A DNA stretch of 54,729 nt from DASTQL01 sp035761805 (GCA_035761805.1 DASTQL010000051.1:1-54729), one strand, 5' to 3'; positions 33,178-42,438 are shown, counted from the stretch's first letter. Notes: generated by a model not told the origin, from the sequence alone. Translations and numbers: made by a program.

Positions 33178-34485
33178 GTGAGCCGCCGCCCGACCGCCTG
33201 GCGCAACTGGGCGGACACGGCCTCCTCCACCCCGACGCGCGTCGAGCGCCCGGCCGACACGGCGGGCGTGGCCGAGACCCTGGTACGGGCCGGCCGGGAC
33301 GGACTGCGGGTCCGACCGGTGGGCAGTGGGCACTCCTTCACCCCCGTTGCTGCCACCGAAGGGGTGCAGCTGCGGCTCGACCGGATCACCGGCGTCCGGT
33401 CGGTCGACCCGGACCGCGGCGTGGCCGTCGTCGGTGCGGGGACCACGCTGCGAGCCCTCGCCGAGGAGCTGGCCGCCGCAGGGGTGGCGCTCGCCGTGCT
33501 GGGCGACATCGACCGGCAGACCGTGGCTGGGGCAGTGTCCACGGGTACGCACGGCACCGGGCGGACCGTCGCCTCCCTGGCCGCCCAGGTGGTGGGGCTG
33601 GACGTCGTGCTCCCGGACGGCACGGTGACCAGGTGCTCGGCGGGACGGGACGTCGAGCTGTTCGAGGCCGCTCGCCTCGGTCTCGGCGCCTGCGGCGTGC
33701 TGACCGAGGTGACCCTGCGGGTCGAACCCACCTTCCTGCTCCACGCGGACGAGGGGCCGGCGTCGTTCGGCGAGGTGCTCGAGCGACTCGACGAGGTGCA
33801 GGCGAGCGCCGACCACGTGGACCTGCACTGGCTGCCCTTCACCGACACCGTGCAGCTCAAGAGGTGGTCGCGCTCGCAAGGGCCGGCCCGCCCGCTCCCG
33901 CGGTGGCGCGCCTGGTGGGAGGAGGTCGTCGTCGAGAACGCCGGGCTGTCCCTGGTCCAGCGGCTCCACCGGGCCGCACCGGCGGGCGTGGGACCGGTCA
34001 ACCGTACGGCCGCGCGCTTGGTCTCCCACCGCGAGCTCGTCGACCGGTCGGACCGCGTCTTCACCAGCCGTCGCCTGGTCCGCTTCGTGGAGATGGAGTA
34101 CGCCGTCCCGCGCACTGTGGCCGTCTCGGTGCTGCGCCACCTCCGGGACCTCACCCTCCGTGGTCCGTGGCGGCCAGGGTTCCCGGTGGAGATCCGTTGC
34201 GCCCCGCCGGACGACGTCTGGCTCTCCACCGCCTACGACCGCGAGACCGTGTACGTGGCCTGCCACGCCTACCCGCGGACGGACCACGCGACCTGGTTCG
34301 ACGCGTGCGAGGAGCTTCTCGTGGCCTACGGCGGGCGCCCGCACTGGGGCAAGCTGCACAGCCGCACCGCGAGTGACCTCGCCGAGGCCTACCCGCGCTT
34401 CGCCGACGTGCGGGCGGTGCGGGACCGGGTCGACCCGGGGCGGTTGCTGGCCAACCCATACCTCGAGCGCGTGCTCGGCCGCTGA
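33178..34485 (+). CDS. D-arabinono-1,4-lactone oxidase family FAD oxidoreductase
   Basis: A 435-residue flavoprotein. The FAD_binding_4 domain (about 15-180) has VGSGHSFTP with H52, the residue that carries or contacts FAD in aldonolactone oxidases, and GAVSTGTHGTG. The C-terminal ALO domain runs to the end and contains the conserved HWGKLH. It probably oxidises an aldono-1,4-lactone or sugar alcohol, as L-gulono- or xylitol oxidases do; the natural substrate is unknown. The GTG is chosen from the TAGGGT box 7 nt before it. It converges on the TRIC-type gene with 5 bp between stops. Confidence 0.9.
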   Translation: MSRRPTAWRNWADTASSTPTRVERPADTAGVAETLVRAGRDGLRVRPVGSGHSFTPVAATEGVQLRLDRITGVRSVDPDRGVAVVGAGTTLRALAEELAAAGVALAVLGDIDRQTVAGAVSTGTHGTGRTVASLAAQVVGLDVVLPDGTVTRCSAGRDVELFEAARLGLGACGVLTEVTLRVEPTFLLHADEGPASFGEVLERLDEVQASADHVDLHWLPFTDTVQLKRWSRSQGPARPLPRWRAWWEEVVVENAGLSLVQRLHRAAPAGVGPVNRTAARLVSHRELVDRSDRVFTSRRLVRFVEMEYAVPRTVAVSVLRHLRDLTLRGPWRPGFPVEIRCAPPDDVWLSTAYDRETVYVACHAYPRTDHATWFDACEELLVAYGGRPHWGKLHSRTASDLAEAYPRFADVRAVRDRVDPGRLLANPYLERVLGR

Positions 34486-34490
34486 GTGAC

Positions 34491-35123
34491 TCAGGTCCGG
34501 CCGGTGCCGGGAGCGCGCCAGGCGTTCCACCCACGGAGCATGGCGACGATGCGCAGGGTCGCGGCCGCGGCCACCGCGGCCAGCGCCGTCGCCGTGCCGT
34601 AGGTGCCCGTTTCGTACGCGAGGACGGCCAGGGCGGCGCCCAGCAGTGCCGGGATCGCGTAGATCTCCTGCCGCAGCACCACGGGCACGCGGCCCGCCAG
34701 CACGTCCCGGATCACCCCGCCTCCCACCCCGCTCACCATGCCGAGCAGGGCGGCCGGTGCGGGGTCGATCCCGAAGTCCGCCGCCTTGACGGCGCCCACC
34801 ACGGCGAACAGGCCCAAGCCCACGGCGTCCAGCATCCCCACCCAGCGCTCCACCCGGCCGATCGGCACGTGCAGCAGGAAGGCCAACATCCCGCCCGTCA
34901 CGGCCGCCCCGAGCAGCAGCAGGCTGTCCAGGGCAGCCGGCGGGATGGCACCGATGGCCAGGTCGCGGACGAAGCCCCCGCCCAGGCCGGTCGCCGCGGC
35001 GAGGGCCAGCACGCCGAAGACGTCCAACCCCTTGCGGACCCCGACGATCCCGCCCGAGACGGCGAAGACCAGCGTGCCCAAGGCGTCCAGGACGGCCTGG
35101 AGGAGCGGGCTCGTGACCACCAC
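34491..35123 (-). CDS. TRIC-type cation channel (UPF0126/YadS family)
   Basis: A 210-residue membrane protein with seven hydrophobic helices and an internal repeat: GLGGGFVRDLAIG in the first half and GVGGGVIRDVLAGRVP in the second. These paired glycine-rich kinked helices are the hallmark of trimeric intracellular cation channels (K+/cation permeation). Some relatives may carry amino acids such as glycine. Two adjacent GTG codons (35123 and 35120) are possible starts. A TAGCGT box ends 9 nt before the first. Confidence 0.88.
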   Translation of the reverse strand: MVVTSPLLQAVLDALGTLVFAVSGGIVGVRKGLDVFGVLALAAATGLGGGFVRDLAIGAIPPAALDSLLLLGAAVTGGMLAFLLHVPIGRVERWVGMLDAVGLGLFAVVGAVKAADFGIDPAPAALLGMVSGVGGGVIRDVLAGRVPVVLRQEIYAIPALLGAALAVLAYETGTYGTATALAAVAAAATLRIVAMLRGWNAWRAPGTGRT

Positions 35124-35242
35124 GGTGGCCGCACGCTAGCCGACGGCCGGCGAGGAATCGGGGACCCGCCCGGCATGGCGGCTTGGCCCGACCAGTCCGG
35201 CAGGCGAGGATGACACCTGACCGAGGGAGCGGGAGGTCGAGG

Positions 35243-36313
35243 ATGCGCCAGCTACATCTCGTCGCCGTCGACGAGGACGGCACCCACCTCATCCTCGCCG
35301 GCGACAACGGCGAGGGCGACCTCCGGCTACCCATCGACGAGCGCCTGCACGCCGCACTGCGCGGTGACCGCGCCCGGCTCGGCCAGCTCGCGATCCAGCT
35401 GGAGTCCCAGCTCCGGCCGCGGGAGATCCAGGCTCGGGTGCGCGGCGGCGAGAGCGTGGAGTCCGTGGCCCAGGCGGCGGGCGTCCCCGTCGACCGCATC
35501 CTGCGCTTCGCCGGACCGGTGCTCGACGAGCGCGAGCACGTGGCCGCCCGGGCCCGGCGGGCCGCGCTGCGCCGGCCCGGCGTCGACGGCCCCGCACCGC
35601 TGCTGGAGGATTCCGTCGTCCGGCGGGTGACCGAGCAGGGCCACGACCCCGAGCAGGTCGCCTGGGACGCCTGGCGACGCGGCGACGGTCGGTGGGTGGT
35701 CTCGGCCGGCTGGCGGGCGGGGGCCAAGCCCCGGTCGGCGCGATTCGTCTTCGACACCGCCGGACGCTCCGTCCTCCCCGACGACGACGAGGCCCGCTAC
35801 GTCGCCGGGGAGAAGCCCCCGCCACCGGCCCCGCCGGCCCCCACCCGCCCCGCCCGGCTGTCCGTGGTGCCGGGCGACGACGACCCCGGGCCCCAGCCGC
35901 CCCGCACGGGGCGCTCGGTCGACGAGGGCGACCCGGTCTCGACCGCCCTGGCCTTCGGCGCCGACCCGTCGGGTGCCGAGGGCCCCGGTGGCCTTCCTGG
36001 GGACCCGGCGACCGAGGCCGTCGAGGATGCGCTGCCGGCCGATCACGTGGGAACGGACGACGACGAGCCCACCGGGCCGGTGCCGCTGGCCCCGGCAGCC
36101 CGGCGGGTCGACGACTCCCGGCTGCGGCTGTCGGACATCGCCCGACACGTCGAGGAGGACGACGAGCACCCGGACCTCGACGAGCCCCTGGACGCCGCGC
36201 GGCCGGCTGCGGTCGAGGGACACCACGCCGTGGCCGGTGGCGGCCGGGCCAGGCGCCCCAGCGTGCCGACGTGGGACGAGATCATGTTCGGCCGCCGCCG
36301 CAAAGGCGACTGA
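35243..36313 (+). CDS. sepH: Cell-division protein SepH (DUF3071)
   Basis: A 356-residue protein of the family shown in Streptomyces and mycobacteria to bind FtsZ and stimulate its assembly. The conserved N-terminal domain (about 1-165) starts MRQLHLVAVDEDGTHLILAG and includes a helix-turn-helix-like section (ESVESVAQAAGVPVDRILRFAGPVLDER). A long Pro/Asp-rich disordered middle follows, then the conserved C-terminal tail RRPSVPTWDEIMFGRRRKGD. The ATG follows a GGGAGG site; the open frame upstream (35183) is not conserved. It is followed by a non-coding stretch of about 600 bp. Confidence 0.93.
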   Translation: MRQLHLVAVDEDGTHLILAGDNGEGDLRLPIDERLHAALRGDRARLGQLAIQLESQLRPREIQARVRGGESVESVAQAAGVPVDRILRFAGPVLDEREHVAARARRAALRRPGVDGPAPLLEDSVVRRVTEQGHDPEQVAWDAWRRGDGRWVVSAGWRAGAKPRSARFVFDTAGRSVLPDDDEARYVAGEKPPPPAPPAPTRPARLSVVPGDDDPGPQPPRTGRSVDEGDPVSTALAFGADPSGAEGPGGLPGDPATEAVEDALPADHVGTDDDEPTGPVPLAPAARRVDDSRLRLSDIARHVEEDDEHPDLDEPLDAARPAAVEGHHAVAGGGRARRPSVPTWDEIMFGRRRKGD

Positions 36314-36932
36314 GCGGCCACGCGTCTCGGGCGGCAGCCTGTCGTGAACGCCCGAAATTATCTGGCCTGAGGGGTATCACCAGCCCGTCTCGGTGCTCCT
36401 CCTTGCGGACGCACCCGCGTCCCGCGGCCACCTCGGAGGCCGTGCCGCTGGTCGAGGCAGGGGGTGCCCGGTGGCAGGGTCCCGGACCGACGTCACCGAC
36501 TCGGCGTGGACGGGCACGGTGTCCGAGGTGGGCAGCGAGCGGTCCCGGCGACGGGGCCGCATCGTCACGGTCCACACGGTGAGGGCCCGGCGCAGGAGAC
36601 GACGACGTCTCGTGCGCCCCGCCTGATCGGGGGGTGGACCGACCCCAGGGGGGTGGCGGACCGATCGGGGAGGGCGGGCCGTCACGAGAGACGGGGGACA
36701 CGGGGGATACGGGGCGCCGGACCGGCCCTCGGGGAGGAGACCGGCCCGGCTGCCCCTGCACGCGGGCCGACCCGGTCCCGGAGAGGCGGAAGGAGGTGGA
36801 GCGCATGGACGAGTCGCGAGCCGACACGACGGGCGCATGCAGGATGCCGCTGCGTGAGCGTCCTGGCGGTATCGTCCCGGCAAGGCGTTCGGGGGTCGAC
36901 GGCGCCGCGGGTGATGGCGGGTGGAGGGCTCC
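36314..36932 (+). other. 619-bp region without a supported gene
   Basis: No reading frame here has convincing protein character. It holds an A/T-rich spot (CGAAATTATCTGG, 36353-36365), a stable hairpin (36589-36618), two direct copies of GGGGGGTGG followed by ACCGA, and a run of G-tracts (36628-36714) able to form quadruplexes on the plus strand. A strong Shine-Dalgarno sequence AGGAGGTG (36791-36798) stands 6 nt before an ATG at 36805. That ATG opens a frame running out of phase into the sigma-factor gene. A regulatory leader for the sigma gene is possible. Confidence 0.5.
36589..36618. terminator. Strong hairpin in the sepH-sigma intergenic region
   Basis: The arms GGCGCA-G-GAGACG (36589-36601) and CGTCTC-G-TGCGCC (36606-36618) pair with one G/G mismatch around an ACGA loop. 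It lies 275 bp past the sepH stop. It may end sepH transcription or be part of a structured leader; no T-tract is present. Confidence 0.45.
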
Positions 36933-37553
36933 GTGGGCGATCGCACGACCGCAGAGCTCGTGCGCGCCGCCGCCGGCGGTGACCAGTCCGCGTGGGACGA
37001 GATCGTCGAGCGCTACTCCGGACTCGTGTGGGCGGTGGCACGGGGCCACCGGTTGGCCCATGCCGACGCCGCCGACGTCTACCAGACCACGTGGCTGCGG
37101 CTCGTCGAGCACCTGGATCGGGTGCGCGAACCCGACCACCTCGGCGGCTGGCTGTCCCAGACCGCGCGACACGAGTGTCTGCGCCTGCTGCGGCTGCGCG
37201 GGCGGGAGCTCCCCGACGAAGACGTCGCCCTGGGTCGCGACTCCGGCGACACCCACCACGGCGAGCCGACCTCACCGGGACCGGAGGCCGCCATGCTCGC
37301 CCACGAGGAGCGGGCCGCCGTCGTCGCGGCCTTCACCCGGCTGTCCGCTCGTTGCCAGGCGCTGCTCCGCCTCCTCGCAGCCGATCCGGCGCCCAGCTAC
37401 GCGGAGGTCTCCGCGGCCCTCGACATGCCGGTCGGGAGCATCGGTCCCACGCGGGGTCGCTGCCTCCTGCACCTCCGTCGTCTGCTCGACCGCACAGCCG
37501 GCGACTCCGTGGAGCGGAACGGGAGGAGGTCGTCATGGTTGACCGAGAGCTGA
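36933..37553 (+). CDS. ECF-type sigma-70 family RNA polymerase sigma factor
   Basis: A 206-residue sigma factor. Region 2 covers about 8-85 (LVRAAAGGDQSAWDEIVERYSGLVWAVARGH, DVYQTTWLRLVEHLDRVREPDHLGGWL). Region 4 covers about 130-190 (LSARCQALLRLLAADPAPSYAEVSAALDMPVGSIGPTRGRCLLHLRRLL). It would direct RNA polymerase to a small regulon. The GTG at 36933 has GGAGGG 4 nt upstream; a GTG at 36921 is an alternative. The companion gene overlaps its 3' end by 19 nt, so they are co-transcribed and probably act together. Confidence 0.9.
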   Translation: MGDRTTAELVRAAAGGDQSAWDEIVERYSGLVWAVARGHRLAHADAADVYQTTWLRLVEHLDRVREPDHLGGWLSQTARHECLRLLRLRGRELPDEDVALGRDSGDTHHGEPTSPGPEAAMLAHEERAAVVAAFTRLSARCQALLRLLAADPAPSYAEVSAALDMPVGSIGPTRGRCLLHLRRLLDRTAGDSVERNGRRSSWLTES

Positions 37554-38002
37554 GCCCGGAGGACCGCGAGCTCCTGGACGTCCTCCGCGACGCGCTGGCC
37601 GAGGCCGACCCCGTACCCGAGGTCCTGCTCGAGGCCGCGCGTGCCTCCTTCACCTGGCGGACGGTGGACGCCGAGCTGGCCGAGCTCGTCGCGGACACCG
37701 CCGTGGCGTCGAGCGCCGTCCGCGGACCCGACGCGCCGCGCCTGCTGACCTTCACGGCGGGCCCCACCACGCTCGTCGTCGAAGTGGGGACGACCGGGGC
37801 GCAGCGCCGGCTGCTGGGCCAGATCGTGCGTCCCCGCCGGGCCGAGGTGGAGGTGCGTCACTCCGGCGGAACGCTCAACGTCGTCGCCGACGACCTGGGA
37901 CGCTTCCGCGTCGAGACCGTCCCCGCCGGGCCGCTGAGCCTGTCCTGCCGCTTCCCCGACGCGGGAGAGCCGCCGGTCGTCACCAGCTGGGTGACGGTGT
38001 AG
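37535..38002 (+). CDS. Sigma-factor-linked conserved protein, possible regulator of the sigma factor
   Basis: A 155-residue soluble protein. The N-terminal helical part (LSPEDRELLDVLRDALAEADPVPEVLLEAARASFTWRTVDAELAELV) is followed by a beta-rich Ig/carboxypeptidase-regulatory-like half (AEVEVRHSGGTLNVVADDLGRFRVETVPAGPLSLSCRF). This pair, sigma factor plus such a protein, recurs in actinobacteria. It has no membrane segment and no zinc motif, so it is not a classical anti-sigma factor. GGGAGGAGG precedes its ATG inside the sigma gene. Its role as a partner is inferred from overlap alone. Confidence 0.75.
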   Translation: MVDRELSPEDRELLDVLRDALAEADPVPEVLLEAARASFTWRTVDAELAELVADTAVASSAVRGPDAPRLLTFTAGPTTLVVEVGTTGAQRRLLGQIVRPRRAEVEVRHSGGTLNVVADDLGRFRVETVPAGPLSLSCRFPDAGEPPVVTSWVTV

Positions 38003-38017
38003 GCGGCCGGGACTCCC

Positions 38018-39148
38018 TCAGGTCTCCGCGACGAGCAGCGGCACGACCATCTCGTCCTCGCTGAGCGAGCCGTGCAGGCCGACGAGCGTGGCCTCGACGG
38101 GGAAGGCGCTACGGACCTCGACGGCGAGGTCGCCGTGGCAGGCGACCACGACGTCGCCGAGCCGCTCCGCCACCCGCGCCTCGACCGCTCCGAACCAACC
38201 CGCCTCCACCGCCTCCTCGCGCCCGACCACGCAGGCCCGCGGACCGAGTGTCGAGCGCCAGGCCGCCAGCACGTCCCCGGCGGCACCCCCGTGCACGTAG
38301 ACGTGCCTGAATCGTGCCTCGCCCCCCACGACGAGCACGCCCTCCCGAAGGGCCGGCACGTCGTCCACGTCCAGGCGACCGTCCACAGGGACGTCCACCA
38401 TGCCGTGGTCGCCGGTGACCACGAGGACCGTCCCGGGCGGCAGCGCGTCGTCGAGCTCCTCGGCGAACCGGTCGACCATCGCCAGCTGGTACCGCCACGC
38501 GTCCGAGGCGCAGCCGTGGCGATGGCCGGTGAGGTCGAGGTCGCCGTCGTAGGCGTAGACGAGGTTGCGGCGGCCGGCCGAGGCCGCGCCGGCCACGGCG
38601 GCGACCCGCTCCCCGAGCGTGTCCGCCCCCACGAAGGAGCCACCGCGGAGCCCGGCCCGGGTCAGGCCCGAGGACCTGAAGCGCCGCTGCCCGACCACGG
38701 TCACGTGCACCCCCGCCCGGGCCCCGCGCTCGAGCACGGTGGGGTGCGGTTGGTAGTCGAACGGGTCGACGTGCTCGTCCCAGCGCAGCGCGTTGAGCAG
38801 CCGGTCGGTCCCCGGCAGCTTCGTCGTGTAGCCGACCAGCCCGTGGCGGCCGGGCACCAGGCCGGTGCCGAGGCTGGCCAGACTGGTCGCCGTCGTCGAG
38901 GGGATGCCGGTCGTGAGCTCGCGGCCGGGCTGCTGGAGCGAGGAGAGGAACGGGGCCTGGGAGGGGTGGTCCCGCAGCAGGTTGCGGCCCAGCCCGTCGA
39001 CCAGGAGCACGCAGAGGGACCGGCAGGCGGGCAGCCCGAGCAGGTCGTCCTCGCCTGGGACCCCGAGGGCGCCGAGAGCCGACGGCAGCAGGTCGGCGAT
39101 CGCCCCGCCGCCGTACCGGGGCAGGACGGCGTCGGGGGGCAGTGTCAC
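38018..39148 (-). CDS. Alkaline phosphatase superfamily nucleotide pyrophosphatase/phosphodiesterase
   Basis: A 376-residue metal-dependent phosphodiesterase-like protein. D51 (LLVDGLGRN) and the Thr nucleophile in GIPSTTATSLASLGTG (T85 or T86) form the first metal site. VVTGDHGMVDV (about 245-256) carries the Asp and His ligands. There is no signal peptide, so it acts in the cytoplasm. The substrate may be a nucleotide, phosphonate or phosphodiester. The GTG overlaps the DUF5998 stop (GTGA), so they form one unit. Confidence 0.88.
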   Translation of the reverse strand: MTLPPDAVLPRYGGGAIADLLPSALGALGVPGEDDLLGLPACRSLCVLLVDGLGRNLLRDHPSQAPFLSSLQQPGRELTTGIPSTTATSLASLGTGLVPGRHGLVGYTTKLPGTDRLLNALRWDEHVDPFDYQPHPTVLERGARAGVHVTVVGQRRFRSSGLTRAGLRGGSFVGADTLGERVAAVAGAASAGRRNLVYAYDGDLDLTGHRHGCASDAWRYQLAMVDRFAEELDDALPPGTVLVVTGDHGMVDVPVDGRLDVDDVPALREGVLVVGGEARFRHVYVHGGAAGDVLAAWRSTLGPRACVVGREEAVEAGWFGAVEARVAERLGDVVVACHGDLAVEVRSAFPVEATLVGLHGSLSEDEMVVPLLVAET

Positions 39149-39726
39149 CGGGAGCGGGCCGTCGCCGCGGAGAGGGTGCGGGCGAAGGTGAGCAGGGCCT
39201 CGACGCGGTCCCGTCCCTCCGCGGCCTCGCTCACCCGGAGGGAGAAGTCGTCCGCGGTGACCGTGCCGGTGTAGCCGTGGTCGGCCTCGCACTGCGGGTC
39301 GCCACAGGTCGCCGGCTCCAGGTCCACCCGGCTGACCGCGCCCCAGCCGACGGTCACCACGACCTCGCGTGCCGGGCCGCCGGCCTCGTAGCTGGCCGGT
39401 GAGCTCACCGTACGGCTCACGACCACCGAGCCGATCCGGTCCAGCGGCACGGCCTCGGTGGACGTCGTGGCGTACGGCAGGGGGTGCTCGTCGTCCGCGG
39501 GGTACTCGTCGGTGTGCCCGACGACGAGTCGCGTGGGTGTGAGCACGAGCACGCTCACGTGGCGGCGCAGCTCGTCACCGTCGAAGTGCGGCTCGTGGTG
39601 CACGACGTAGGAGGTGACGGGTTCCCCGGCCAGGGCCGTCTCCAGGGTGTCGGAGACGAGGTCCGGGTAGTAGCCGGCCCGTTGGATCTCCAGCCGGAGC
39701 ATCGTGCGCGGACTGATGTCGGGCAT
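39145..39726 (-). CDS. DUF5998 family protein
   Basis: A 193-residue soluble protein (MPDISPRTMLRLEIQRAGYYPDLVSDTLETALAGE) with a PH-like beta-rich core (LRRHVSVLVLTPTRLVVGHTDE, VPLDRIGSVVVSRTV) and a DPQCEADHGYTG loop. It matches the actinobacterial DUF5998 family beside the phosphodiesterase gene. No function is known. AAGGA precedes the ATG. It begins 23 nt after the acetyltransferase-synthetase stop and runs into the phosphodiesterase gene, suggesting a three-gene unit. Confidence 0.85.
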   Translation of the reverse strand: MPDISPRTMLRLEIQRAGYYPDLVSDTLETALAGEPVTSYVVHHEPHFDGDELRRHVSVLVLTPTRLVVGHTDEYPADDEHPLPYATTSTEAVPLDRIGSVVVSRTVSSPASYEAGGPAREVVVTVGWGAVSRVDLEPATCGDPQCEADHGYTGTVTADDFSLRVSEAAEGRDRVEALLTFARTLSAATARSR

Positions 39727-39749
39727 GCCCGCATCCTTGCACCCGGGCC

Positions 39750-42431
39750 TCACCCGAGGCGGCGGGTGTACCAGTCCGACCGCAGGGCAGGTGGGGCTAC
39801 CCGGGCCGTGGCGTTGACCACGGACAACCCCTGCCGGGCGACGAGCACCGGGTCGAGGTCGAGGAGGGAGACCTCGGGCAGGTCGTCGGTGAGCCGGGAC
39901 ACGCGGTGCAGCAGGTCCCGCACGGCCGCCACGTCGGCGACCTCTCCGCCGCGGTAGCCGCGCAGCAGCGGAGCGGACTTGATCTCGTCGACCATGGCCT
40001 CGGCATCCCGGTCGGTGAGCGGTGGGATGCGGTAGGCACGGTCGCCGAGCAGCTCCGTCGTGATGCCCGAGACGCCGAACGACACGATCGGCCCGAACAG
40101 GTCGTCCTCGCGGGCCCGGACCACGACCGGCACGCCCGTGGGAGCCATCGGCTGGACTACGAAACGCGCCTCCGCCGGGTCCCCGAGCGTCACCTGCATC
40201 GTCGCCCAGGCGTCGCGCATCTCCTCCTCGGTGTCGATGTTGCGCCAGACGTCCGCGAGGTCGGGACGATGACGCAGGTGCGGCGCGGTCGCCTTGAGGA
40301 CGACGTTCCAGCCCAACCGCTCCCCCGCCGCCACGGCACTCTCCACGTCGGGGGACGGCACCATCTCGAGGAGCTCGATGCCGTAGCAGGCGAGCAATGA
40401 GCGGAGCGGGAGCCCGGCCAGCTCGGCCCCTCCGGGCTCTGTGGCGAGCACCTCGCGGACGACGCGGCGCGCCCCGGCCGGGTCGCACGCCTCGACCTCC
40501 GGGACCCGTCCGGTCGGCGCGTCCCGCCAGGCGGCGTACGCCGTGACGTGGCCCAGCGCCATCGCCGCCTCCTCCGTGGAGGGGTACGACGGGACGGAGC
40601 CGCGTCGGGGGATCCCACCCTCGTCCAGCCGCCGCAGCGCGGGCGGGACGCCACCGGTCCCCAGGAAGGTCGTGACGACCGGCTTGCGCGACCGGGCGGC
40701 AACGGCTGCCAGCACCCGGGCGATCTCGTCGGTGCGCGTCGACCGCACCGTCGGTGCGAAGACGACCAGCACCGAGTCGACCACCGGGTCCTCCATGAGG
40801 GCGGCGAGCGCGTGCTCGAAGTCCGCCCCGCCCGCCCGGGGGCCCAGGTCGTGCGGTCCGCCGACGACCTCCAGCCCGGACGTGGTGGCCGCGTCGACAG
40901 CGAGCAGGCCCAGGGCGTTGGAGTTGCCCACCACGGCGACCCGCCGGCCGGCCGGCAGCGGTTGGAACGCCAGCACCTGGGCGACGTCGAACATCTCGGC
41001 GAGCGTTCCCACCCGGATCACGCCGGCCTGCCGGAACATGGCCTCGTGGGCCCCCGGCGGGGCGTCCGAGGTCCGGACGGCATGCCCCAGCGGGACGCCC
41101 TGCGTGGACAAGCCGGTCCGGACCGCGACGACGGGCTTGCTGCGGGCCACGCGTCGCGCGAGCCGCGCGAACTTGCGCGGGTTGCCGATCGACTCGAGGT
41201 AGAGGAGCACGACCTCGGTGGCCGGGTCCTCCTCCCAGTACTGGAGCAGGTCGTTGCCTGACACGTCCGCGCGGTTGCCGGCGGACACGAAGGTGGACAG
41301 GCCGAGTCCGCGCTCGGCCATCTGGGCCAGCAGGGCCGACCCCAGGGCCCCGGACTGGGAGAAGAAGCCGATCCTCCCGCGCAGCGGCACGACTTCCGCC
41401 AGCGACGCGTTGAGCGAGACGTCCGGGTCGGTGTTGAGGATGCCGAGGCAGTTCGGCCCGAGCACCCGCATCCCGTTGGCGCGGGCGAGGTGCACCAGGG
41501 CGCGCTGCCGGGCCCGGCCCTCCTCGCCGGACTCCGCGAAGCCGGCCGACACCACGACCAGGCCCTTGACCCCCTTGCGGGCGCAGTCGAGCACGACGTC
41601 GGCCACGGACTCCGCCGGCACCGCCACGACCGCGAGGTCGGGGTCGGCCGGGATGTCGGCGACGGATGCGTAGGCCGGGACTCCTGCGACCGCCTTCGCG
41701 GCCGGGTTCACGGCGTAGACCGGTCCGGTGAAGCCGCCCAGCACGAGGTTGCGGACCAGGGCCTGGCCGACCGTGTCGCGCGTGCGGCTCGCCCCGACCA
41801 CGGCCACGGAACCGGGAGTGAGCAGCCGCTGGATCGACCTGGCCTCGGCACGGTGCTCACGGGCGGCGCTGACCTCGAGGCTGTGCTCGGTCGGCCTGAT
41901 CTCGAACCGGAGGTGGATGACCCCGTCCTCCATGGTGTTGTCGATCGTGTAGCCGGCGTCCCGGAAGACGGTGATCATCTTGCGGTTCCGTGGCAGGACG
42001 TCGGCGACGAAACGACGGATGCCCCGCTCGCGGGCGGCCTGCGCCAGGTGCTCGAGCAGCACGCTGCCGACTCCGCGGCCCTGGTGCGCGTCCTCGACGA
42101 GGAACGCCACCTCCGCCTCCTTCGGGCCCACCCGGTCGTAGCGGCCGACGGCGATCATCTCGTCGCCCACCAGCAGGATGAAGGCCACCCGCTCGTCGTG
42201 GTCGACGTGGGTGTAGTTCTCCACGTCACGGTCGGTGAGCGTCGGGTAGGGCGCGAAGAAGCGGTAGTACTTCGACTCGTCGCTGACCCGGGCGTAGAAG
42301 GTGACCAGCCGCTCCGCGTCCTCGGGCGTGATCGGCCGCAGGTGGGCCGTGGCACCGTCGGACAGCACGACGTCCGCCTCCCAGTGCGCCGGGTAGCCGG
42401 CCTCCCGCCCTCCCGCCACCGGCGCCGTCAC
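39750..42431 (-). CDS. GNAT acetyltransferase fused to ADP-forming acyl-CoA synthetase (Pat-like)
   Basis: An 893-residue fusion. The N-terminal GNAT domain (about 20-180) has the acetyl-CoA pyrophosphate loop HQGRGVGSVLL (116-126). CoA-binding (from about 203, TPGSVAVVGASRTRD) and succinyl-CoA-ligase-like domains follow, then a C-terminal ATP-grasp domain (about 660-890). Streptomyces PatA has the same order; such proteins acetylate lysines, notably in acetyl-CoA synthetase. Whether the synthetase half is catalytic is unclear, since a phospho-His motif was not confirmed. The GTG at 42431 is chosen because TAGCGT ends 7 nt upstream, and the next in-frame GTG lies inside that box. Divergent from psuG. 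Confidence 0.88.
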   Translation of the reverse strand: MTAPVAGGREAGYPAHWEADVVLSDGATAHLRPITPEDAERLVTFYARVSDESKYYRFFAPYPTLTDRDVENYTHVDHDERVAFILLVGDEMIAVGRYDRVGPKEAEVAFLVEDAHQGRGVGSVLLEHLAQAARERGIRRFVADVLPRNRKMITVFRDAGYTIDNTMEDGVIHLRFEIRPTEHSLEVSAAREHRAEARSIQRLLTPGSVAVVGASRTRDTVGQALVRNLVLGGFTGPVYAVNPAAKAVAGVPAYASVADIPADPDLAVVAVPAESVADVVLDCARKGVKGLVVVSAGFAESGEEGRARQRALVHLARANGMRVLGPNCLGILNTDPDVSLNASLAEVVPLRGRIGFFSQSGALGSALLAQMAERGLGLSTFVSAGNRADVSGNDLLQYWEEDPATEVVLLYLESIGNPRKFARLARRVARSKPVVAVRTGLSTQGVPLGHAVRTSDAPPGAHEAMFRQAGVIRVGTLAEMFDVAQVLAFQPLPAGRRVAVVGNSNALGLLAVDAATTSGLEVVGGPHDLGPRAGGADFEHALAALMEDPVVDSVLVVFAPTVRSTRTDEIARVLAAVAARSRKPVVTTFLGTGGVPPALRRLDEGGIPRRGSVPSYPSTEEAAMALGHVTAYAAWRDAPTGRVPEVEACDPAGARRVVREVLATEPGGAELAGLPLRSLLACYGIELLEMVPSPDVESAVAAGERLGWNVVLKATAPHLRHRPDLADVWRNIDTEEEMRDAWATMQVTLGDPAEARFVVQPMAPTGVPVVVRAREDDLFGPIVSFGVSGITTELLGDRAYRIPPLTDRDAEAMVDEIKSAPLLRGYRGGEVADVAAVRDLLHRVSRLTDDLPEVSLLDLDPVLVARQGLSVVNATARVAPPALRSDWYTRRLG

Positions 42432-42438
42432 GGGGGCC

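Noticed and set aside
36377..36946. A minus-strand gene in the sepH-sigma gap
   Set aside because: Frames are Arg/Pro/Ser-rich, lack a ribosome-binding site and would have to cross the G-tract cluster and hairpin; no conserved motif is visible.
36805..37542. Open frame from the well-placed ATG at 36805 as a real protein
   Set aside because: Beyond about 40 codons it overlaps the sigma factor in another phase and turns Arg/Pro/Ser-rich. Only the translation-initiation signal itself is of interest.
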